Shown in pieces: positions 31,495 to 40,596 of a DNA stretch of 48,876 nucleotides (position 1 is the first letter of the stretch; each line of letters begins with the position of its first letter). The notes under the pieces were generated by a model. That model worked only from the letters and a program-made list of their open reading frames with translations, was not told the origin of the DNA and made no database searches. The stretch spans positions 1 through 48,876 of the forward strand of contig MLAK01000885.1 of assembly GCA_001839685.1 (NCBI GenBank), written 5' to 3'. Source of the stretch: Tritrichomonas foetus (lineage: Eukaryota; Parabasalia; Tritrichomonadida; Tritrichomonadidae). A program made the position numbers and the translations under genes.

Positions 31495-32328
31495 TCATGG
31501 AAAATCAAAGAGTGGTTGATCTGAGCAGAATAATTTATATACAGATGGAATTGAAAATGCAGCGAAATACAATACCGAAACAATAAGGAGAAAACCTGAT
31601 TTCCAATCAAATTGATATAATCCAACATAACAAGCTGATGACAGAAAAGCAAGCAAGTCAATTCCGTAAACATTCAAAAACATTCCCCATCTGTAGGTTT
31701 GATCAACTCGATCGTTGATTGTAGAAGCTCTAACTTCATCGGAGTTGAAGGAGACTGCCAAGCATACACTATACATTGTCATTCCAAAGGGCGAGAAAAC
31801 AAAGTACCAAAGTGGTGCCAATGCAAGAAAGATTATTAGATAAACTAACGAAAAAATGATAAAAGGAAAACCAATATAAATGTAGCGACCAAAAATGGCG
31901 AGTCCAGCGTCGCCGTCGCATTTCAAATTTTTCAATGATGCTCCGCCCATTCCAAACACTCTTTCCCAGATTGCGTAAGGTGATCCTATGTAGTTTTTCA
32001 TGAGAGAAAACATCAAATATGGTAAGAAGAATAAAAAGAACACCGGAAATGTTGAAATTAAAATGATGACCAAAAAAATATTATCATCAACACCATAAAA
32101 TAATTCTGACCAGGTTCCCATGCATTTACCATAAATAAACATTATAATACAATCGATAACGTAAATGAAAAAGCAGTCTGTTAAAGCAATCGCGTTTGGT
32201 ACTTCTTTCGGGATGAGTGTTGGGGTAATACTGAATCCAATGAATAAAAAAAATGCAACGTTAAGAACAAAAGGAAAAATGCAATACGATATTTTGACGA
32301 GTGGTGAAAGCGGATCGTGTTCGAGCAT
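31495..32328 (-). CDS. Multi-pass membrane protein, unknown
   Basis: 277 residues from ATG with about six to seven hydrophobic spans: around residues 10-36, 48-68, 82-110, 145-175 (IGFPFIIFSLVYLIIFLALA), 178-192, 220-240 and 245-262. A polar loop between the third and fourth spans has MKNYIGSPYAIWERVFGMGG, and a later loop has SDEVRASTINDRVDQTYRWG. The layout does not match a transporter family I can name. It may be a lineage-specific membrane protein. The gene is head-to-head with U1-70K, whose ATG lies only 131 bases away, so the two share a compact divergent promoter. Confidence 0.7.
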   Translation of the reverse strand: MLEHDPLSPLVKISYCIFPFVLNVAFFLFIGFSITPTLIPKEVPNAIALTDCFFIYVIDCIIMFIYGKCMGTWSELFYGVDDNIFLVIILISTFPVFFLFFLPYLMFSLMKNYIGSPYAIWERVFGMGGASLKNLKCDGDAGLAIFGRYIYIGFPFIIFSLVYLIIFLALAPLWYFVFSPFGMTMYSVCLAVSFNSDEVRASTINDRVDQTYRWGMFLNVYGIDLLAFLSSACYVGLYQFDWKSGFLLIVSVLYFAAFSIPSVYKLFCSDQPLFDFP

Positions 32329-32425
32329 TTCGATGAAAAATTTCTAAATAATAAACGTTCATCTATATATTTCAATAATCCTTATAACCTTTTCAAGAAA
32401 GGTCAAAAATTAGCCAAAAATATTG

Positions 32426-32437
32426 TCACTTTTCTCC
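32426..32437 (+). promoter_or_regulatory. Initiator-like motif of U1-70K
   Basis: TCACTTTTCTCC, a good match to the start of the trichomonad initiator TCAYTWYTCATTA, 22 bases upstream of the U1-70K ATG and inside a 131-bp divergent gap. Confidence 0.55.
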
Positions 32438-32459
32438 TTCTAATTTGTGAAAATTAGAA

Positions 32460-33245
32460 ATGCCTCCAAAATACTCCGAAGACATCGTTTCGCTTTTCAA
32501 AGCTCGTCCACGAATGCGTTTTATCGAACCAATTCCACGACCACCTCCCGTCAAATTTACTGGTGTTTCAAAACTATTTCCATTGCTCGAACAAATCGAA
32601 TTGCCTGAAACAGGGGAACCCAAATTACCCATAAATGAAGCCAGAATACTACGAAGGAACAAACGAATCGAAGCAAACAACCAAAAAATCGCCGAACAAA
32701 AATCTCGATATAATCCAAAAGAAAACCCAAATGCCACTTCAAATCCTTTCAACACTCTTTTTATTGGAGGAATTCCCGATTACGTTACGGAAAAAGATAT
32801 CAGATATGAATTGGGCTGCTTCGGTCCAATCAGAAGCGTCAAGTTTGTTTACGATAAAATTACAGGCAAAAGGAAGAACTACTGTTTTGCTGAATATGAA
32901 CGAGAAGACTCCTTCAAGAACGCAATGACACAAGGAACAAAGCTTTATTTCAACAATCGGAAAATGATTGTCGACTGCGAAAGGGCGCGAACTGTCGAAA
33001 ATTGGCTCCCAAGACGGCTGGGCGGCGGAATAGGTGGTTTGTCGAGACGCTTCTTAAAGAAAATGATGGTCATGCGCATGGAGATATGCAAAAAGAGGAA
33101 AAAAGTTGGGTACAAGTGCGGAATTAAGTACAGGGGCACTCTGGCGGAGGTTTCCAAGAGGAGAGACGAAAAAATTGGACTCGATAGGTACAGGCAAGCC
33201 TTGCACAGGCGTGGAAGAGGAGGGCTTCCGCGTGGATGTAGATGA
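32460..33245 (+). CDS. SNRNP70: U1 small nuclear ribonucleoprotein 70 kDa (U1-70K)
   Basis: 261 residues, much shorter than the human protein because the long Arg-rich tail is missing. The N-terminal region (FKARPRMRFIEPIPRPPPVK) corresponds to the segment that wraps around the U1 core. A helix rich in RRNKRIEANNQKIAEQKSRY and NPKENPNATSNPFNTLF precedes one RRM: RNP2 LFIGGI at 100-105 and RNP1 KNYCFAEY at 139-146. The hallmark after the RRM, VDCERARTVENWLPRRLGGG, matches [20 protein letters not shown]. The protein binds U1 snRNA stem-loop I and helps define 5' splice sites. The remaining C-terminus is short and basic without RS/RD repeats. Its presence implies a working spliceosome although no intron was found in this window. 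Confidence 0.94.
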   Translation: MPPKYSEDIVSLFKARPRMRFIEPIPRPPPVKFTGVSKLFPLLEQIELPETGEPKLPINEARILRRNKRIEANNQKIAEQKSRYNPKENPNATSNPFNTLFIGGIPDYVTEKDIRYELGCFGPIRSVKFVYDKITGKRKNYCFAEYEREDSFKNAMTQGTKLYFNNRKMIVDCERARTVENWLPRRLGGGIGGLSRRFLKKMMVMRMEICKKRKKVGYKCGIKYRGTLAEVSKRRDEKIGLDRYRQALHRRGRGGLPRGCR

Positions 33246-33922
33246 AGTTTTTTTATGTATGTTTTTATGATAAATAAATTTATTTTCGTGCTTTTTTATA
33301 GTTGGTGTTATTTAATATCATTTTTCTTGATTGTTTCGAGTTAATGAAATGAAGTGCAGCTCATAAAAATAAGTGGTTCCGTATTGTATGCGTGTTTTTC
33401 ACAATGTGAGTTTGTTGAATAAAACTAATGTGGATTTCATGTGAAAAACTATTGAGAGGGATATTATCATACTCTTGTAGCATGATAAATTCCTTTTCCC
33501 ATGCAAAAAAGCTTCAATCATAAAAGTTTCTTCTTATAAGTGTCTGATTAGTTTCCATATGTTCATTTTTCACTGAGATTATAAATGCAAATTGAACAGA
33601 TAGTATTGGAATGATATGAATAAAATCGTATGCTTGAAGAAATGGATGTCAAAAAGCATCACGTAATAAAACTTATTCTCAAAACAATGGTCTGAAGTCG
33701 AATAAAAATCTTCTAAATTTTATGCATATCAATTCATTCGGCTTCCTGCGAATACCATTTTGATTTCAGAAATCGTTTTGGTACAAAAAGGGTGACAAGA
33801 ATATTGAGTTCATTCATTTACCTTTTCACATAACCCATTTCAAACATAAATCAAGAAAAAAATTTGAACCATAACAAAATATTTACACAAAAACACGTTA
33901 AAAACAATCAAAAGCTGAGATT
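33246..33922. other. Convergent 3' spacer between U1-70K and the RNPS1-like gene
   Basis: AT-rich with AATAAA-like sequence just after U1-70K (near 33270-33280) that could serve in 3' end formation. No gene supported. Confidence 0.5.
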
Positions 33923-34252
33923 TCAAATCCCTTCATGCACATATTCATCAAGTGATTTGTGTGGATCAGCCAAGGCCACAAATACAACTTTTCCGTCAAT
34001 ATTTCCGCCATTCATATTTTCGACAGCTTCAGCTGCACTGGCGTGTTTGGCGTACTGTACAAAAGCATATCCGGATGAGTGTCCTTTTACATATCCAATT
34101 TTTACGCTTGATATTTCGCCAAATGTGGAAAAAATCTCATCGATGTGGCCTGATCGAACATTGAATGATAAATTCTTGATTATGATCGATTTATTTGTTG
34201 ACTGATATTCGCTTTCATGATTAGCTGCTTCGTTAATCTTTTCAGGATTCAT
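33923..34252 (-). CDS. Single-RRM protein, RNPS1/SR45-like
   Basis: 109 residues from ATG, consisting of a polar N-terminus and one RRM. RNP2 is IIIKNL (23-28) and RNP1 is SGYAFVQY (60-67). The stretch GHIDEIFSTFGEISSVKIGY and the ending AAEAVENMNGGNIDGK resemble the RRM of RNPS1 (HIMEIFSTYGKI, KALKHMDGGQIDG), an auxiliary component of the exon junction and ASAP complexes. RNPS1 proteins usually carry Ser/Arg tails, absent here. Other small RRM proteins, such as a poly(A)-binding PABPN1-like factor, are possible. It is tail-to-tail with U1-70K. Confidence 0.75.
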   Translation of the reverse strand: MNPEKINEAANHESEYQSTNKSIIIKNLSFNVRSGHIDEIFSTFGEISSVKIGYVKGHSSGYAFVQYAKHASAAEAVENMNGGNIDGKVVFVALADPHKSLDEYVHEGI

Positions 34253-34530
34253 CTGTTGTATGAAACTTTTTCATTATCTAAATGGTCTTAGTTGTACGGC
34301 CATATTTCGTTTGAAAAAGGAACAAGGAGGGGAAAAAAGGCCTTTTTGGTGATTCATTTGAAACTTGATTCGATGAAAGAAGATCATAAGATTACTTTCC
34401 ATCTATCTAATCATCTAAGTTCATTTAACTTAGTTAAAACTTAATATTCACTGAATAGTTATCACTTTAATTAAAGCGTATCTTGAAAAAGTATTAAAAA
34501 AATAAACTGTGAAATTAAGAAGATATATTT

Positions 34531-34863
34531 TTATTTTAATTCACGAATCTTTTCTTCAACTTGGTTGGCAAGACCCTCAACAATTGTTGCAATATGTTCA
34601 GCGCTTCCTTTATAGAAGCGAACATCAGGGATATGTTGAATATCCCAATCGTCGCGTGCAGTTTCGACTTTTGAAACATCAACAGCGAGGAATAAAACAT
34701 CTGGATGAGCTTTAACAACAGATGGAAGACCAGCTGCAAGCCTTCTGCAATCTGAGCATGTAGGGCTCATGAAATCGACAACGACAAGACCATTTGTGGA
34801 CTTAATTTTTTCTGTAATCTTTTCTTTGTTTTCGTTGAAATCAATGAAGTTATCAAGATTCAT
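34531..34863 (-). CDS. Thioredoxin-like protein with a CSDC active site
   Basis: 110 residues from ATG, the length of a classical thioredoxin. The fold is clear: LVVVDFMSPTCSDCRRL, VLFLAVDVSK and HIPDVRFYKG with the cis-proline at residue 79. The active site is Cys36-Ser-Asp-Cys39 preceded by Pro-Thr, replacing the standard Trp-Cys-Gly-Pro-Cys. Both cysteines remain, so disulfide exchange is plausible, but loss of the Trp and of the Gly-Pro pair should shift redox potential and partner choice. No targeting signal is seen, suggesting a cytosolic location. An initiator-like motif lies about 18 bases upstream of the ATG. Confidence 0.9.
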   Translation of the reverse strand: MNLDNFIDFNENKEKITEKIKSTNGLVVVDFMSPTCSDCRRLAAGLPSVVKAHPDVLFLAVDVSKVETARDDWDIQHIPDVRFYKGSAEHIATIVEGLANQVEEKIRELK

Positions 34864-34880
34864 ATTTTTGATTTTGTGTT

Positions 34881-34896
34881 ATAAGAAATGAAGTGA
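34881..34896 (-). promoter_or_regulatory. Initiator-like motif of the thioredoxin-like gene
   Basis: On the minus strand TCACTTCATTTCTTAT resembles TCAYTWYTCATTA and lies 17-18 bases before the ATG, the usual distance for a trichomonad transcription start. Confidence 0.5.
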
Positions 34897-35376
34897 TTAT
34901 CGTGAGAGATAGAAATATTATTTGAATAGTCAATATCAATTGAATTTTCTATAAATAGAATTTTCTGTTAATCTGCAGTTCAAAAATTTTACGATATTCA
35001 CAAATATTCCTTATAAGCGATAAAATAATCTGCCGCAGAAATAAAAGAAAATGTGTATTTTTTGTGACTGATAAACCGAATCTGATAAAAAGCATGCTTA
35101 GATAGACAGCAACTACAACAAAATATACGAGAATTCTATTCTTCATCTTGTTTTTTTCTTTCAAATTCGAAATTTGATTATTTCTATGAACACATAATAC
35201 ATTTTCAATCAATATAATATCATACTAAGAATATTTTAATATTATGTGCATGAACATTAGCTGAATAAAATCATTATTAAATGAAATTAATCTAATTCAT
35301 CGATTTGACATAATTTGACCATAATCATCAGTTAATAAACGTTCGCGCAGAAGGAACTTCACTTTCATCTTGAAGA
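34897..35376. other. AT-rich spacer
   Basis: No supported gene. A minus-strand 87-codon frame (34949-35212) begins at TTG and holds a hydrophobic stretch after an internal ATG; composition suggests chance. The right end carries an initiator-like motif for the small gene that follows. Confidence 0.45.
35359..35369 (+). promoter_or_regulatory. Initiator-like motif before a small open frame
   Basis: TCACTTTCATC matches the trichomonad initiator well and is 8 bases upstream of the ATG at 35377. It is the main reason to favour the plus-strand frame at this locus. Confidence 0.45.
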
Positions 35377-35610
35377 ATGTCAACAAGCGAACAAGGTAAA
35401 TCTGTTAAGACAATATACCGAAGCACTTTTTCTATTATCCATGATGATGAATTTCGCTCTTTCAACACTGACGAAATCGAGTCTGGGATTTTCAAACGTG
35501 ATTTTGTCGAATGGAATGACAACTGGAAGCAAAAACCGAATGATGCCTTCAGACACCAGTTTCGCGCAGCAGGTGGCCATGCTGAGAAGAGATTTATCAA
35601 CAGATATTAA
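35377..35610 (+). CDS. Possible small protein, unknown (77 aa)
   Basis: A 77-codon ATG frame, charged and soluble (for example TIYRSTFSIIHDDEFRSFN, DFVEWNDNWKQKPNDAF), preceded by a good initiator match. The segment is less AT-rich than its surroundings, which suggests selection on coding sequence. Three other frames across the same bases, one plus (35441-35674) and two minus (35328-35600, 35380-35580), are also open, so the true frame is uncertain and it may instead be a relic. No family is recognised. Confidence 0.4.
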   Translation: MSTSEQGKSVKTIYRSTFSIIHDDEFRSFNTDEIESGIFKRDFVEWNDNWKQKPNDAFRHQFRAAGGHAEKRFINRY

Positions 35611-35674
35611 TTATTTCCAATATAATCGTGTAAAATATATCAATATCATTATGGTCATAGAAAAACAGGATTAA

Positions 35675-37683
35675 TCAAATATATTTGTTATTACTAAATC
35701 AATAAATCTATATCAAATTTGAAATAATATTATTTCCCAAATAATTTATAAGTTTCTTTCTGAATGATATAACTAGGATGAAAACACGGCTATACAGCTG
35801 AAGTTTTTGTCAATAATTCTTTTCTTATCAATTCCGAATATTGTCACAATTTTTCGAAAAATACGTCAACTTTTTCTTTTTCTTTATAACAATTGCATTA
35901 TTTCCAGAGGATTATTTGTGGAAATGTGGAATTTTATTCATGTATATGGAATCAATATTTGTTGATGCATTTTCACAACACTATCTTGCATAAAAAATAG
36001 AAATAAACAAATCATAATCAATTGTCTGAATTGTTTTTAAATATAGTATCATTTTTAGCTTCATTTATAAATTCTTATACTGGTAATACAGATGGTGTTC
36101 AGGTAATTTTGGTTTTCTTTTTTCACGAAGAAATTCACTAATGCTAAAGAGAAATAAAATGGTGTTTTTTTGAATATTAACTAAAAATGCAACAGGAAAA
36201 TAATGCTATTCGTAGAAATTGCTATTTTTTCGAAGAAATGAAAGAGTTAGTTGAAATGTTGTTGAAATTGCTGATTCAACACATGAAAGAATTGAAATCA
36301 TCTTCATTTATAAATCAAAGATGATTCTGTATTCTTCACTTAACTCTGATATTCCTTTGAGCTCCATTTTGGCTCACTGAGAAATATGACAGTGCTAAAA
36401 GTGAAATTTATTAATGGTTAGATTCTATATTGGAATGAAAAACAATATTATGAGAAGAATTTTTACAGCTCGAACTCGAATATGTTTTTTTCTCTGTTGT
36501 AGAATTCACTTTGACTCAAATATTGATAATTATTTCGTGGGTTATCAATTAATAAAAAATACCAACAAAAATATGTGATAGATAACTTTTTACTTTTTTT
36601 GTAACAATATGGGCCTTTTGTGGGCCTAGATATTGTTTCTTATTTCATTGACATATCTTGATTCTCAAAGCCTACTAACTTTTACTTAACTTTTTAAATT
36701 TGGCATAATATCTACTTTTTTTTCAGCCTATTTTTTTTTTTTTTAAAAAAAAGAGTGAAAAGAAATGATTATTTCGTATGATACATGATAGTTTATACAT
36801 CTAAAAATTACATAGAATAAAGAAATTGATATTACTAACATTTAGAACAATCACATAATAATTGATATTGTAGTCGGTGCTTTGTTGTAGTAGAAATAGT
36901 GATTCATGTTTCAAAAGAAAGGCTTGTGACAGTGATTTTGTTGATATCGAAATTAAATTGTGTCTTATTAATGTAATGACATTTCCTCAAACAATTGCAT
37001 ATCACACTCATTAAATTTCACATTCTTTCTTGTAATATTTTAATTGTTTTCTTCTTTCATATTGACTAGATTTCAGATCTTTATATCATATGTTTACATA
37101 CTACTCAACTATTCTTCTTTTTGGGATTCATTTTTTCAAGACATACAAACATGTGAATCACATGATGTAATGCGGATTTACTATCAGGTTGTCATGCCTG
37201 AAACGCGGAATTAATTCTGGACTTTTATATCACAAAATTCGCCTTAATTAGAATGATAGACAAATAGAATATACATATATCGATATATATCTCCATATAA
37301 TAAAGGAATTACTAAATAAATTTTCATCATTTGAAGTTCAACTTTCCATGTGTTTCATCGATTCTGACGTTTGTTAGTTTCATAGCAATGTTTTTATTAG
37401 TTCTTTGTATCTTCTATTAGTCGATAAAAAATGTTTATTAGTGGAGAGTGAGATCCATCTCCAATGATTCATTATTGGCGGTAATTCAAAAGAACATTGT
37501 ATTATACCATTGATACATGACTAATATATCATGTCATATGATCGGAAATTGAAACTAACATGGTCATTTTATAGTTCTAGTAATATTTCGACATATGTAA
37601 ATCCTAAGATTTCAGTGACACTTTCTAATTTCATTCAATAGAATCTTCGAGACCGTTTATTAATTAAATTTTCATAAAAATCC
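35675..37683. other. Two-kilobase AT-rich region without a gene
   Basis: The longest empty stretch in the window. No credible open frame on either strand. It contains an adjoining T run and A run near 36730-36752, which could form a hairpin. Part may be the promoter of the downstream coiled-coil gene. Confidence 0.55.
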
Positions 37684-38661
37684 ATGATTGATCTTGAAGC
37701 TGCCGAGCAAACCGATCTAAATCCAGACGCTTATGCACTCAGTGAAACTGTCAAGCAGTTGATGTCGCTTGTTGGCGAATATCATATTCATTATACCGAT
37801 CTCCGCCAAAAATTTGTTGAGCAGCAGCTTCACAAGCCGAAATTATCATTCCAAACTGAAATAATCGCTGATGTTGAGCCGAAATCCGAAAAAGTAATCC
37901 AATTCGATAAATTGAAAGAAGTTTTAGTCAGAGTTGCAGCCCAAGTCGTTCAATTGAGAAATGAAAATGCTGCATCAGGTAAACAGCACAGACAAGCAAT
38001 TATCCAGCTTCAAAACGAGAACGCCAGCCTTCGAAACGAATTATCAAGTTTGAGAAGATCGCAATTCGTCGGTTCTTCGTCATTCATGTCGCCAGAAAAT
38101 GCAAGCTCGAGTGTCATCACGCTTCAGTCAGTAGTTGTTACGCCAAAGAATCAATACTCAAATAATGATTATTCGCCAGATAACGGAAATACTTCCTATA
38201 GTAGTAACAGCAAAAGCACATCTCCAACTTTTAACAGTAATGGAAATAGTATCAATACTCCACACAGCTCACAAACTAATCGCAATTCTCAGTCGTCGAA
38301 AATTTCACCATCATCAAGAATTTCACCTAAAAATTTATCGTCTTCAAAGAACTCACAAACATATGAGTCGCCTTATCAATCTACCAAAATTTCACAGAAT
38401 CCTAACGGCTCATCAGCTCACAAAAATTCACCATCACTAGCAAATTCACCTTCGCCTCGAAATATGAGAAACTCTGCACAAAATTCGATTTCCCCTAAAG
38501 CAACAAATTCTCCGAAAAATTTATCTTCTCAAATATCGCAACATTCCAAACACTCCCCATATTCACAACAGTCACCAAACACACAAATGATGTACGCACA
38601 TTCGTCACGATCCCCTCAGAATTTTAATTCTAGGACGAATTCGCCAAAACAAAAAGATTAA
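37684..38661 (+). CDS. Coiled-coil protein with Ser/Asn/Pro-rich tail, unknown
   Basis: 325 residues from ATG. The N-terminal 130 residues are helical, with a leucine/asparagine heptad region near 80-130 (VVQLRNENAASGKQHRQAII, QLQNENASLRNELSSLRRSQ) that should form a coiled coil. From ~135 to the end the protein is low-complexity Ser/Asn/Gln-rich with many SP dipeptides (ISPSSRISPKNL, SPSLANSPSPRN, SPYSQQSPN), typical targets of proline-directed kinases such as CDKs and MAP kinases. No catalytic domain is present; a scaffold or cytoskeletal role is only a guess. The 3' flank ends in an AAATAAATAAT stretch and a 21-base A run. Confidence 0.75.
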   Translation: MIDLEAAEQTDLNPDAYALSETVKQLMSLVGEYHIHYTDLRQKFVEQQLHKPKLSFQTEIIADVEPKSEKVIQFDKLKEVLVRVAAQVVQLRNENAASGKQHRQAIIQLQNENASLRNELSSLRRSQFVGSSSFMSPENASSSVITLQSVVVTPKNQYSNNDYSPDNGNTSYSSNSKSTSPTFNSNGNSINTPHSSQTNRNSQSSKISPSSRISPKNLSSSKNSQTYESPYQSTKISQNPNGSSAHKNSPSLANSPSPRNMRNSAQNSISPKATNSPKNLSSQISQHSKHSPYSQQSPNTQMMYAHSSRSPQNFNSRTNSPKQKD

Positions 38662-39108
38662 TCTTTATTATGTTCCATTATTATGAATTTTTATTTTATA
38701 AATGTTTAATCGTTTTGTAAATTACTGATAATTATTTTATTTTTTCTTTTCGTTCATTTTCAATTTTTTAATGAATGATTAGAATTCGAATTCTTTTTTT
38801 TGTTTCATATAACTTTGCATTACGATCAAGTGTGAAAAAGCTAACGTCCAAGCTTTATTATTTCTAAATTAAATAAATAATCAAAAAAAAAAAAAAAAAA
38901 AAAGAAAAATTCTCTTTACATTTGTTTTTGACCTTTATTTGACCTTCACTTCACGTTTGGCTATCAGCCGAATAAATACACCTTTATCATTTTTCATGAG
39001 ATTTTGAGTCTTAATGCAGAGGGACATTTTTTTCACTCAAAAATAGGTTTATCTCTTGCAAGGAATAAATTAATAAATAAAAAAATATCCAAAAATGCAA
39101 AGAAAGTT
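38662..39108. other. Convergent 3' spacer with a poly(A) run
   Basis: Contains a pure 21-base A run at 38883-38903, just after an AATAAA-like cluster (38868-38880). No gene supported. Confidence 0.6.
38883..38903. repeat. Poly(A) tract of 21 bases
   Basis: Uninterrupted run of 21 A, about 220 bases after the coiled-coil gene's stop and a few bases after AATAAA-like sequence. Confidence 0.9.
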
Positions 39109-39342
39109 TTATAAATAAGTTCTGTAAGCTGAAGCAACTATGATGGCGATACATACTAACACAAAGATATGAGGAACGTATGGAGATACTCGGGAATTAT
39201 TTCTGAGTTTCAAAACTTCGTTTGTTAATCGATCGATTTGAGCTTCTAATGCTTTAATTTGCTCTTCCTGCTGGGTAATTTGTTCGGTTAAACTCTCGAT
39301 TTGTTCGTCGAATTCTGTATTTTCGTTAGTGTTGTTATTCAT
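39109..39342 (-). CDS. Small tail-anchored coiled-coil protein
   Basis: 77 residues from ATG. Residues 10-48 form an almost ideal coiled coil with regular heptads (QIESLTEQITQQEEQIKALE, AQIDRLTNEVLKLR). A single C-terminal hydrophobic helix (about 57-72, IFVLVCIAIIVAS) is followed by only five residues, the layout of a tail-anchored membrane protein. Such proteins include SNAREs and tethering factors; the heptad lacks a clear central Gln/Arg layer set, so a SNARE assignment is not supported. The strong periodicity argues that it is a real gene despite its size. Confidence 0.7.
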   Translation of the reverse strand: MNNNTNENTEFDEQIESLTEQITQQEEQIKALEAQIDRLTNEVLKLRNNSRVSPYVPHIFVLVCIAIIVASAYRTYL

Positions 39343-39512
39343 AATATTAGTTTTTTTACATCACACTTCCGAGGCAATATTTCAGATCACATTTCACTTC
39401 ACTATACCAAGTCACATTCTGTAGCAAAGATTTCTCATTCAAAGTTAGACTAATAACAAATAAAATAGTATTTTTATATTATTCTAAGTGTAATTCATAA
39501 TAGTTGATTTTT

Positions 39513-40409
39513 TTATTCGTGTATAATTCCTCTGAAATCGTCAAAAAAGTAGTGTTCAAGTGCCTCTTTTGCTGTTAGTCTTTTCTTTGGATCCAAAACA
39601 AGAAGACCTTCGATGAGATCAATTACATCTGCATTGTATCCAAGGAGGAGTGACCTTACTCCTCTTCCTGAGCGTCTCTCTACATTTTTTGGATAGCCTT
39701 CCAATTTGAGCGCTTCTGGCCAATAGCAATGCCAATCACTAAAAAAATTTGGCGATCCAATCAGACCAAATATCCTCTGAATATGCTCTTTATTATCTTT
39801 ACAAGGAAAAAGTGGATTTCCTGTCAGTATTTCGTATATCAAACATCCAACACTCCAAAGGTCACTCTCCAGGCCATAGCGATGATCCATCAAAATGATT
39901 TCAGGCGCTCGATACCATTGCGTTACGACTTCAAGCGATAGCTTTTGATGGGGAACGTTTAAAAGACAAGTAAGTCCGAAATCGCACAATTTCAGGCAGT
40001 TTCCGTTCGACGAAATCAAAATATTCTGCGGTTTGATATCACGATGGATTATTGACTTACTGTGAATGTAGCGAACAGCATCAAGAAGCTGATAGGAAAA
40101 CGATTTCACTTCCGCCAGCGACAGTTCGTTGTTTTTATTCTTCATGAATCTGAGCAGATCGGAATCGCAATATTCGAATACGAGCGTAATGTGTTTTTTT
40201 GTGTGGAAGACTGACTCGAGTGAAATGATATTTGGATGGTGAACGTGTTTGAGAATTGATATTTCGCGTAGAGAGGTACAAGGCAATCCTTCCTCTTTTT
40301 TGATTTTGATTTGTTTGAGGGCAACAAAAGTTGAGGTTCCTGAAAGTTTGGCTTTATATACAACTCCATAAGCTCCCTTGCCTATTTGGGTAACCTGCTC
40401 GAACGACAT
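39513..40409 (-). CDS. Cyclin-dependent kinase (CDK1/2/5-like)
   Basis: 298 residues, the standard CDK length, ATG start. Gly-loop IGKGAYGVVYKA (9-20) keeps the inhibitory Tyr14 but has Ala13 where CDK1/2 carry threonine. Catalytic Lys32, the PSTAIRE-position helix PCTSLRE (43-49) with Glu49, HRDIKPQN with Asp124, and DFG at 143-145 are intact. The activation segment LSLEVVTQWYRAPEIIL has Ser158 at the position of the activating Thr160 of CDK2, as in CDK5. The CDK-specific ending LVLDPKKRLTAKEALEHYFF is present. It should pair with a cyclin and phosphorylate S/T-P sites. The altered PSTAIRE helix suggests a non-standard cyclin partner. Confidence 0.92.
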   Translation of the reverse strand: MSFEQVTQIGKGAYGVVYKAKLSGTSTFVALKQIKIKKEEGLPCTSLREISILKHVHHPNIISLESVFHTKKHITLVFEYCDSDLLRFMKNKNNELSLAEVKSFSYQLLDAVRYIHSKSIIHRDIKPQNILISSNGNCLKLCDFGLTCLLNVPHQKLSLEVVTQWYRAPEIILMDHRYGLESDLWSVGCLIYEILTGNPLFPCKDNKEHIQRIFGLIGSPNFFSDWHCYWPEALKLEGYPKNVERRSGRGVRSLLLGYNADVIDLIEGLLVLDPKKRLTAKEALEHYFFDDFRGIIHE

Positions 40410-40596
40410 AGTTGCATCTGCTTCATCATTTTGATGTGACCAAATATCATCTTAAATTTCGTATCATCTTGCTTCTGACATTCCTTTTACGCTTCAGAAT
40501 AACAAAAGAGCGATTTATACATCATCACAAGTTACATAAGGATACTTTTAGATTTAAAGACATTAATTTATGAGAGCTGGATGTAAAATCTACCCT

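Noticed and set aside
34949..35212. 87-codon minus frame with a hydrophobic stretch
   Set aside because: TTG start and biased AT composition; the hydrophobic run is expected by chance in T-rich sequence.
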